Shown: positions 7,005 to 12,945 of the stretch, in pieces
How the letters are laid out: the number at the start of each line of letters is the position of its first letter
How positions within the stretch are numbered: the stretch's first letter is position 1
NCBI GenBank assembly: GCA_030609865.1
Contig: JAUWSZ010000008.1
Span: 1 to 15,242, forward strand
From: a bacterium
GTDB lineage: Bacteria; Desulfobacterota; DSWW01
DNA length: 15,242 bases
Direction: 5' to 3'
Position numbers and translations under genes: made by a program
Notes under the pieces: generated by a model
What the model saw: the letters and a program-made list of their open reading frames with translations, nothing else
The model's database searches: none
What the model was told of the DNA's origin: nothing

Positions 7005-7529
7005 ATGACGAAATACTTCATTCTCCTGTCGTCGGGTAAGGACAGGCCCGGGATCGTCGATGACATCTCCACGCTCCTGTTCGACAAGGGGGCAAACATC
7101 GAGGACAGCCGGATGGCGGTCATGGGCGGATGTTTCTCCTCCATGACCCTTTTCTCCTGCACCCCGGGCCAGGCAGAGGCGGTCAAGGAAGGGCTGGGGG
7201 ACTTGAGAGGACTCGGGCTCGAGGCCCACCTTCATCAGGCCGAGGACCCCGCGGGAGGCCCGATGCTGGCGGGACTGCCCCTCAAGTTCGAGATGACGGC
7301 CATGGATCACCCCGGAATCGTTCAGCGTGTGGTCCGTATGCTGCGAAAGAACGACGTCAACATCGAATCCCTGGAAACGCAGGTTACAGGCGCACCTCTC
7401 TACGGGGCTCCCCTGTTTGACCTGCGGCTCGAGGCAACGGTGCCGGCGGACAAGTCTATAGGAAAGGTCAAAGAGCAGCTTGCCGACCTGGCACGGGAAA
7501 TGAATCTGGACCTGGTCTTCAAGGTGTGA
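7005..7529 (+). CDS. gcvR: GcvR-like glycine cleavage regulator with two ACT domains
   Basis: This small protein of 174 residues has two ACT domains and no DNA-binding domain. ACT1 spans about 4-80, with the ligand-turn sequence SGKDRPGIVDDIS at 10-22. ACT2 spans about 92-172, with AMDHPGIVQRV at 99-109. ACT domains typically bind small molecules such as amino acids. In E. coli, GcvR senses glycine and acts through the DNA-binding protein GcvA. No GcvA homolog is seen here, but an Lrp-type regulator follows immediately and may be the partner; that is inference. The gene lies 17 nt after lipA with GAGGAG at 6992-6997, spaced 7 nt from the ATG. A formyltetrahydrofolate-hydrolase-type ACT protein is less likely because no catalytic domain follows. 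Confidence 0.8.
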   Translation: MTKYFILLSSGKDRPGIVDDISTLLFDKGANIEDSRMAVMGGCFSSMTLFSCTPGQAEAVKEGLGDLRGLGLEAHLHQAEDPAGGPMLAGLPLKFEMTAMDHPGIVQRVVRMLRKNDVNIESLETQVTGAPLYGAPLFDLRLEATVPADKSIGKVKEQLADLAREMNLDLVFKV

Positions 7530-7560
7530 CAAGAGCGGTACATGGAGGGAAGGAACCGTC

Positions 7561-8028
7561 ATGGGAAAGGATGTAGACAAGAAACTCAAGATAGACGAGA
7601 CCGACATTGACATCATTCGCCACCTCCAGGATGGCAGGAAATCCTTCAAGCGAATTGCCGAGGAGCTGTCGCTGGCAGAGAACACGGTGCGATCGCGGGT
7701 TACCAAGCTGATCGAAAGCGGGGTCCTCCAAATCACCGGGAGTGTGGTCCCCGGATCCATCCCGGGCCACAGCGTTGTTTTCATCGGGGTCAAGCTGCAG
7801 ACCATGGACCTGGTCAAGAAGGGCAGGGAGATCAGCAAGCTGAAGGGGGTGGTGTCGGTGAGCGTCGTGACGGGCCAGTATGATCTGATCCTGGTGGTGT
7901 TCCTGAAGGAGGAGTTCAGCCTCCTCGAGTTCTACACGGAGCAGTTGTCCCGCATAAAGGGCATTCGAAGCGTGGAGACCTTCGTCGTGTACAAAGACTA
8001 CAATTTCAGGGTCCCCTACATCCTCTGA
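7561..8028 (+). CDS. Lrp/AsnC-family transcriptional regulator
   Basis: This is a transcription factor of 155 residues with the usual two parts. A winged helix-turn-helix lies at about 12-58 (DETDIDIIRHLQDGRKSFKR, then AEELSLAENTVRSRVTKL), followed by an effector-binding RAM domain at about 68-148. The RAM turn carries GQYDL at 105-109, the usual ligand-pocket signature. Family members form octamers or dimers-of-dimers and sense amino acids. Its place 31 nt after the GcvR-like gene, behind GGAGGGAAGG (7544-7553), suggests it belongs to the glycine operon and may control the divergent gcv promoters or the facing aminotransferase gene. The gene overlaps the convergent aminotransferase gene by 13 nt. 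The specific ligand cannot be read from sequence. Confidence 0.9.
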   Translation: MGKDVDKKLKIDETDIDIIRHLQDGRKSFKRIAEELSLAENTVRSRVTKLIESGVLQITGSVVPGSIPGHSVVFIGVKLQTMDLVKKGREISKLKGVVSVSVVTGQYDLILVVFLKEEFSLLEFYTEQLSRIKGIRSVETFVVYKDYNFRVPYIL

Positions 8029-8840
8029 ACATAGGCCTTCACTTCTTCCCAGTATTTCTTCACAATCCCTCGTACCATAGGATGTGAGGCGGACCCCAGA
8101 GCGCAATCCTCGATCGTGCCGATGGGCATTACATCAACGGTCGTGCCCGTGAGAAAGGCGGCTTCGATCCCCGCGATTTCCCCCTGGTGCAGCCTTTCCT
8201 CCCGGATCTCTATCCCGGACTCCTTGCAGATCTGCATCACGTGCTTGCGGGTTACTCCCAGGAGGACCTTTTCAGAGGGAGGGGTGCACAGACTGTTTCC
8301 CTTTACGAAGAAGAGATTGGAGCGGACCCCCTCGGTGATGAACCCGTCGCCGTCGACCAACAGCGTTTCATAAGCTCCGGCCTTCTCCATCGCGTCCCTG
8401 ACCCTGTCACGAAAGGAGCCACTCACCCGTTTGACGTGCGGATCCTTTCTCTCGGCCCGGAGCAGGATCGTGTGAACCCCCCGGCTCAGTCCCTGCGGCC
8501 CCGGATCTTCTGTGGCGATGAAATAGGTCAGGAAGACCTCTTCCTCCCCCACGCGTGCGCAAACGAGCTTGGCATTCGTCTCCGGGCACTGATTCCGTTC
8601 CACCAACGTCGAGATCTCGTCCAGGATCTCCCTGTCTTCCTTCCGTAAGGCAATCCCTGACGCGTAACCGGAATTCCGCATACGCTCCATGTGTTCTTCA
8701 AGAAACAAGGGGACGCCCTCGACCACCTTGACTACCTCGTAGACCGCCGCGTTCTCGATCCGCTCGAAGATATCCGTCTTCTCGGTGGACAGGGTTTCGT
8801 GATTCAGGATCAGGAACCGGGATATAGCGTCTCTTCTCAT
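8016..8840 (-). CDS. Class IV PLP-dependent aminotransferase (branched-chain / D-amino acid type)
   Basis: This fold-type IV PLP enzyme has 274 residues. The likely PLP lysine is K137 in DPHVKRVSGSF. The glutamate of the DGFITEGVRSNLFFV block (165-179) is E170. TPPSEKVLLGVTRKHV (186-201) and GTTVDVMPIG (232-241) are the cofactor-phosphate and substrate-pocket segments shared by branched-chain aminotransferase, D-amino-acid aminotransferase and aminodeoxychorismate lyase. The length and motifs do not separate these subfamilies. GAGGAG lies just 3 nt before the ATG. The gene faces the lrp-like gene and overlaps it by 13 nt. Proximity to glycine genes and an Lrp regulator suggests amino-acid interconversion, but the substrate is unknown. 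Confidence 0.88.
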   Translation of the reverse strand: MRRDAISRFLILNHETLSTEKTDIFERIENAAVYEVVKVVEGVPLFLEEHMERMRNSGYASGIALRKEDREILDEISTLVERNQCPETNAKLVCARVGEEEVFLTYFIATEDPGPQGLSRGVHTILLRAERKDPHVKRVSGSFRDRVRDAMEKAGAYETLLVDGDGFITEGVRSNLFFVKGNSLCTPPSEKVLLGVTRKHVMQICKESGIEIREERLHQGEIAGIEAAFLTGTTVDVMPIGTIEDCALGSASHPMVRGIVKKYWEEVKAYVQRM

Positions 8841-9101
8841 GTTCTCCTCAATACCCGTGCAGTCGTAGAGCCAGTAGCTGAGATCGTATCAGAAACGATG
8901 GCAGAAGGGAAGGAATCGAGGGAATTCTTGTGTTATTCATTCAATCGGCTACTTTTTTTGATGAAATAATCAATAATTCATCATGTTTCTGAAGGTGTGG
9001 ACTATCGCCCCCTCCCTCTGTAAGATCTAACGGGTGCTGCTAAAAGGCCCCCGAAAAACCGTAACACTTGCCGCAATCGTCATGGCCATGGGAGGAGAGA
9101 C
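8841..9101. other. Divergent intergenic region between aminotransferase and dehydrogenase operons
   Basis: This 261-bp non-coding stretch contains an AT-rich core (about 8935-8990). It should hold the promoters of both the leftward aminotransferase gene and the rightward CoA operon. I found no convincing -35/-10 pair on either strand. It contains the 7-bp inverted repeat at 8959-8983 and a weaker ATCGT/ACGAT pair at 8883-8899. The SDR ribosome-binding site GGAGGAGAG begins at 9091. Confidence 0.6.
8959..8983. repeat. 7-bp inverted repeat in AT-rich core, possible operator
   Basis: TGATGAA (8959-8965) and TTCATCA (8977-8983) are perfect reverse complements separated by 11 AT-rich bases. The arm spacing of about 18 bp centre to centre would suit a dimeric regulator on adjacent helical turns. 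A T-run at 8953-8959 precedes it rather than following it on the plus strand. It could be a binding site for the nearby Lrp-like protein or an unrelated regulator. Confidence 0.35.
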
Positions 9102-9944
9102 ATGAAACTGCTGGAAGGAAAGGTTGCCATCGTAACGGGCGCGGGACGCCCGAAAGGCATGGGCCGGGCGAGCGCCCTGAAGCTTGCCGAGCAAGGCGCA
9201 AGCGTTGTCGTCACGGATGTGGCCCGGGAACGCAAGGACCTGGAGATCGAAGGGTTGCTCGGGATCGGCGATGACTTTGCGGCCCTCGAGAGGTTGGCGG
9301 CCGAGATCGAGGCGCTCGGCTCCAAGGCACTGGCCATGGCGGTGGACGTGACCGATGCCGGCCAGATCCAGGCCTGCGTCGAGAAAACGTGCGAAACCTT
9401 CGGCGGCGTGGATATCATGTTCAACAACGCGGGCACAGCGGTCGGTGTCGGGTCCCTCATGGATATTTCGAGCGAGAACTGGGACCTGAGCTGGCAGATC
9501 AACGTGAAGGGGATGGTGGCGTTCTGCAAGGCGGTGATTCCGAGCATGATGGAGCGGGGGGGTGGATCGATCATCAACAACGCTTCCATGGCAGGCCTTG
9601 GCGCGGCGGAGGGATACGGGGCCTACACGGTAACCAAGTTTGCGGTCGTTGGGCTGACAAAGGGGGTTGCAGCCGAATTCGGCCGCCACAATATAAGGTG
9701 CAATGCCATCTGCCCGGGCATGATCCTCACGGACATGGGAGAAGAGGAGATCAAGTTCATCTCGATGGAGAAGGGGGTCAGCATGGAAGAGGCAAGGCGG
9801 TACTTCGGAGAGGTAGCCGCCCTGGGGCGCGCCGGCCAACCCGAGGAGGTGGCGGATGTGGTAGCGTATCTGGCCGGCCCTCGCGCCGGTTTCCTGACAG
9901 GGGTCGCGCTGCCCGTGGCGGGCGGAATGGGGCTCGGGATCTAA
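9102..9944 (+). CDS. Short-chain dehydrogenase/reductase (SDR)
   Basis: This is a classical SDR of 280 residues, an NAD(P)-dependent alcohol/ketone oxidoreductase. The cofactor-binding glycine motif is TGAGRPKGMG (12-21). D39 at the end of beta2 (VVVTD) favours NAD(H). NNAG is at 108-111. The catalytic serine, tyrosine and lysine are S162, Y175 and K179 (YTVTK). CPGMILTDM (204-212) is the usual segment before the substrate loop. The start at 9102 follows GGAGGAGAG. A thiolase and an acyl-CoA dehydrogenase downstream suggest it oxidises a 3-hydroxyacyl-CoA or cyclic alcohol intermediate. It is the first gene of a tightly spaced five-gene rightward operon. Substrate is inference only. Confidence 0.93.
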   Translation: MKLLEGKVAIVTGAGRPKGMGRASALKLAEQGASVVVTDVARERKDLEIEGLLGIGDDFAALERLAAEIEALGSKALAMAVDVTDAGQIQACVEKTCETFGGVDIMFNNAGTAVGVGSLMDISSENWDLSWQINVKGMVAFCKAVIPSMMERGGGSIINNASMAGLGAAEGYGAYTVTKFAVVGLTKGVAAEFGRHNIRCNAICPGMILTDMGEEEIKFISMEKGVSMEEARRYFGEVAALGRAGQPEEVADVVAYLAGPRAGFLTGVALPVAGGMGLGI

Positions 9945-9980
9945 TTGAGTTGCAGCCCTCACCTCAGAAGGAGATTCACC

Positions 9981-10919
9981 ATGGAAAAACCAATAGTGAC
10001 AGGCGTTCAACACGTTGGTATCGGCGTTCGCGACATCGAAAAAAGCAGGGCATTCTACAAGGATGTCATGGAGTGCAAGATCCCCATGGCGGATTTTGGG
10101 GTCACCCACAATGCCATGCCCGACTTTTTCCGGACGTCATCTCACGTGTTCAACGGCTGGATGTACATGCAGGAAAGGGAAAGCATCGTCGTGGAGTGCA
10201 TCCAGCGGTTCGAGCCTTCCCCACGGGCGATCCACAAGGAGATCCGGTATGGGGACATCGGCGTGAACAAGATGACGGTCGAAGTGGCCGATGTGGAGAA
10301 ATTCTCAGAGGCCTACAAGGACAGGATCAAGTTCGTCTCCCCACCGAAATCAACGGAACTCCCGGGATGGGGTGACTATTCGTTCGTTTACGGAACCGAC
10401 CCGGACGGCAACCTGATCGAGTTCATTTCCTCCTCGAAGATAGAGGCGGAAGACGGCGTCGGCATGATTCGGTCCCTGGGGATCGGCGTCACCGATCTCG
10501 ACCGGTCGATGGCGTTCTACCAGAAGTACGCGGATTTCGACACGGTGGCGGTCGAGCCGCACGAGGCCTTTTCCGGGCTCGTGGGTGAGGTCTCGGGCAG
10601 CAAAGACACCCAGGTCCGTTCCTGTCTCCTGGCGAACAGCAACGGATTCCACATGCTCGAGCTCTACGAGGTCTCCAAGCCCCGGGGCAGATCCATTCCG
10701 TTTCAGGTCCTCTGGGGCGACTACGGCTACCTGGAGTGTTGCTGCGTCTGTACAGACGTGCTCAACCTGGCCAAGGCCTACATGAAAGATGGACTCGAGC
10801 TCATTTCGCACCCCACCCCGATCGACCTCCATGAAGAGGGCCTCCAGGGAACCGCGTGGTTCATTTACGTGAGAGACCCGGATGGCATCCCGGTCGAGGT
10901 GGTCGAGTTTCCCGAATAG
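9981..10919 (+). CDS. Tandem VOC (glyoxalase/dioxygenase-fold) protein
   Basis: The product has 312 residues with two vicinal-oxygen-chelate domains, about 7-152 and 163-312. The first starts GVQHVGIGVRDIEKSRAFY and ends GTDPDGNLIEFIS (139-150). The second starts IRSLGIGVTDLDRSMAFY (163-180) and ends RDPDGIPVEVVEF (298-310). In the first domain H11, E72 and E147 occupy usual metal-ligand places, but the third ligand position reads VNK instead of a histidine. In the second domain the first histidine is replaced by serine, and the place of the third reads ECCC (252-255). Tandem VOC architecture is typical of extradiol dioxygenases and HPPD-like enzymes, but an oxygenase is unlikely in an anaerobe. 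An isomerase, lyase or epimerase role on a CoA ester is possible. The start at 9981 follows AGAAGGAGA; the upstream in-frame ATG at 9945 lacks a comparable site. Confidence 0.87.
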   Translation: MEKPIVTGVQHVGIGVRDIEKSRAFYKDVMECKIPMADFGVTHNAMPDFFRTSSHVFNGWMYMQERESIVVECIQRFEPSPRAIHKEIRYGDIGVNKMTVEVADVEKFSEAYKDRIKFVSPPKSTELPGWGDYSFVYGTDPDGNLIEFISSSKIEAEDGVGMIRSLGIGVTDLDRSMAFYQKYADFDTVAVEPHEAFSGLVGEVSGSKDTQVRSCLLANSNGFHMLELYEVSKPRGRSIPFQVLWGDYGYLECCCVCTDVLNLAKAYMKDGLELISHPTPIDLHEEGLQGTAWFIYVRDPDGIPVEVVEFPE

Positions 10920-10950
10920 GGGGAACGCCCGACACACCCAGGAGGCACGT

Positions 10951-11565
10951 ATGATCAGGCGCATCGACCACGTTGCGATCGCGGTTCGCGACCTCGAACG
11001 AGCAAAGCACTTCTTCATCGAATGCCTCGGAGGCCGGGAGCTCTTTTGTGCGCCCTTCGCCGACCAGGGCTTCCGCTGGACCACCCTCGAGCTGGGGACC
11101 TCCTGCTTCATCGAGCTGATCGATCCCCTCGATGCGGACGGGTTCGTCCACCGGTTCATCGAGAAGAGGGGAGAGGGGCCGCACCACATCACGATCCAGG
11201 TGGACGACCTCGAGGCCACGCACAGGATGCTCGAGGAAAAAGGGATCAAGACCTTCGGCTATTCCGAAGCCCTCCCGGGCTGGAAGGAGTTCTACATCCA
11301 CCCGAAAGAGGCCTTCGGCACCCTGATCCAGTTTGCAGAGTTCAACCCCTTGAACTGGATCAACCCGGGGTACGTCCCGCCGTCGTACCGGGAGTTCGTG
11401 CCCGAGCAGAAGGCGGGGCCAGAGGAAGACCCGATCTCGGTCCGGCGGGTTGAGAGAGAGAAGGGACCTGAGATCGAGATCCGGCGAGGGGAACAGTCCT
11501 TTCATATCCCGGAGGACCAGGCAGCCAACCTCATCCAGGCCCTCGAGACAGTTATGTCGAAGTAG
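10951..11565 (+). CDS. Methylmalonyl-CoA-epimerase-like VOC protein with C-terminal extension
   Basis: The protein has 204 residues. The first 132 or so form a single VOC unit like methylmalonyl-CoA epimerase: RIDHVAIAVRDLERAKHFF (4-22), FIELIDPL (53-60), GEGPHHITIQVDDLE (74-88) and HPKEAFGTLIQFAE (117-130). Probable metal ligands are H7, E55, H79 and Q127; the last is Glu in P. shermanii epimerase. Residues 133-204 form a charged extension (PEEDPISVRRVEREKGPEIE, 157-176) not found in the compact epimerase. The start at 10951 is set by AGGAGG at 10940-10945. It lies 31 nt after the tandem VOC gene and may epimerise or isomerise a branched acyl-CoA in the same route. Another VOC activity cannot be excluded. 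Confidence 0.85.
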   Translation: MIRRIDHVAIAVRDLERAKHFFIECLGGRELFCAPFADQGFRWTTLELGTSCFIELIDPLDADGFVHRFIEKRGEGPHHITIQVDDLEATHRMLEEKGIKTFGYSEALPGWKEFYIHPKEAFGTLIQFAEFNPLNWINPGYVPPSYREFVPEQKAGPEEDPISVRRVEREKGPEIEIRRGEQSFHIPEDQAANLIQALETVMSK

Positions 11566-11600
11566 ATGATTATTAATGATGCAGAAAAAGGAGAAGTAAC

Positions 11601-12854
11601 ATGCGAAAGGTAAAGATCATCGGTGGCGCCATGACCAAATTCGGCCGCCACCTGGAACGTAACTTGAAGTCTCTCGTGGCCGAGGCGGTCCAGGGGGCCC
11701 TCAAAGACGCGGGTGTAGACAAGAAACAACTGCAAGGTGCGTGGGTCGGCAACGCCTCTCAGGGGGTGTTGCAGGGGCAGGAGTCGGTCCGTGGGCAGGT
11801 GGTCCTGCGGGACATGGGCATCGGCCTGATCCCAGTGATCAACGTGGAGAACGCCTGTGCCTCCTCAGCCACGGCCCTGCACGGCGCCCGGGCCATGGTG
11901 GCCCTGGGCGAGATGGACCTGGCCCTGGTCGTGGGCATGGAGAAGATGTACTTCGAGGATCGAGGCCGGGTTCTTCCCGCCTTCACCGGATGCATGGACG
12001 TGGAGATGCTGTCCCAGATGATGGAGGCCTTTGCCGAGCAGGAGGAGAAGATCAAGAAGGAGAGGGAGGCCAGGGGCGAGACCGAGAAGACAAAGTCCGG
12101 GCAGCGCACGGTGTTCATGGATGTCTATGCAATGATAGCTCGGGCCCACATGGAGAAGTACGGTTCGACCCAGAGGCAACTGGCCGTGATTTCCTCGAAG
12201 AACCACTACCACTCCTCGATGAACCCCCTTGCCCAGTACCAGACGGAGTTCAGCGTGGAGGAGGTTCTTGCGGCCCCGGAGGTCGCCTACCCCCTGACCA
12301 GGCCCATGTGTTCGCCCATCGGGGATGGGGTGGCGGCCGTCGTTATCTGCTCGGAGGAGTTCGCGAATCGGATCGGTGCAAGCCACGCGGTGGAGGTGGC
12401 GGCCTGCATGCTGGCCAGTGGCGAGGATCCTGAAGCGGAGAAGGACGAGAGCACGATGACCAAGCTGGCAAAGAGCGCCTACGAGCGGGCAGGCTTGGGT
12501 CCCGAGGACATCAACCTGGCAGAGGTCCACGACGCCACGGCCTTTGGCGAGCTGTATGCGACCGAGGGACTCTGCTTCTGTCCGGTCGGAGGAGGAGGCG
12601 CCTTTGCCGAGGCGGGTCACACCACCCTGGGCGGCAAGCTCCCTGTCAACGTTTCCGGGGGCCTCGAATCACAGGGCCATCCGATCGGGGCCACCGGTGT
12701 GCGCCAGGTGGTCGAGCTTTACTGGCACCTGGCCGGAGGTGGCCGGGCCGGCAAGTGGCAGGTGGAAGGGGCCAAAGTGGGCCTGGCACAGAACGCCGGC
12801 GGCACTGTAGGTGCTTCCGAGGCCGCCCTGTCCGTAACCATCCTGAAGAAGTAA
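11601..12854 (+). CDS. Thiolase-family protein (SCP-x / BbsB-like acyl-CoA acyltransferase)
   Basis: This thiolase-fold protein of 417 residues would cleave a 3-oxoacyl-CoA with CoA or carry out the reverse condensation. The nucleophilic cysteine is C86 in NACASSA. VHDATAF (309-315, H310) and GGLESQGHPIGATG (353-366, H360) are the active-site histidine blocks typical of the SCP-x/lipid-transfer branch. The usual second catalytic cysteine loop is replaced by AQNAGGTVG (396-404), also typical of this branch. A Glu/Lys-rich insert at about 143-166 extends the loop domain. AAGGAG lies 7 nt before the ATG. Relatives such as BbsB work with a small zinc/DUF35 partner, and none is visible in this window. 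The neighbouring acyl-CoA dehydrogenase and SDR support a beta-oxidation-like role. Confidence 0.92.
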   Translation: MRKVKIIGGAMTKFGRHLERNLKSLVAEAVQGALKDAGVDKKQLQGAWVGNASQGVLQGQESVRGQVVLRDMGIGLIPVINVENACASSATALHGARAMVALGEMDLALVVGMEKMYFEDRGRVLPAFTGCMDVEMLSQMMEAFAEQEEKIKKEREARGETEKTKSGQRTVFMDVYAMIARAHMEKYGSTQRQLAVISSKNHYHSSMNPLAQYQTEFSVEEVLAAPEVAYPLTRPMCSPIGDGVAAVVICSEEFANRIGASHAVEVAACMLASGEDPEAEKDESTMTKLAKSAYERAGLGPEDINLAEVHDATAFGELYATEGLCFCPVGGGGAFAEAGHTTLGGKLPVNVSGGLESQGHPIGATGVRQVVELYWHLAGGGRAGKWQVEGAKVGLAQNAGGTVGASEAALSVTILKK

Positions 12855-12875
12855 CGGGATCGAGAGCGTCTTGAA

Positions 12876-12906
12876 ATTCCTTCTCCCCTTCGCGGGGACA
12901 GGGAAT
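12876..12906 (+). other. Imperfect hairpin between thiolase and fusion-dehydrogenase genes
   Basis: ATTCC (12876-12880) pairs with GGAAT (12902-12906), and TCCCC (12884-12888) pairs with GGGGA (12894-12898). The loop is TTCGC and a small internal bulge separates the two helices. No T-run follows, so a full terminator is unlikely. The 91-nt gap here is the largest within the operon, which fits partial attenuation or an mRNA-processing site. Confidence 0.4.
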
Positions 12907-12945
12907 ACATGGCAATAATTGAATACATGAAAGAGGAGGAAGACC

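Noticed and set aside
8841..9101. Clear promoter for the SDR operon
   Set aside because: No -35/-10 pair with acceptable matches and spacing was found on the plus strand, nor a sigma54-type GG/GC pair, so no promoter is called.
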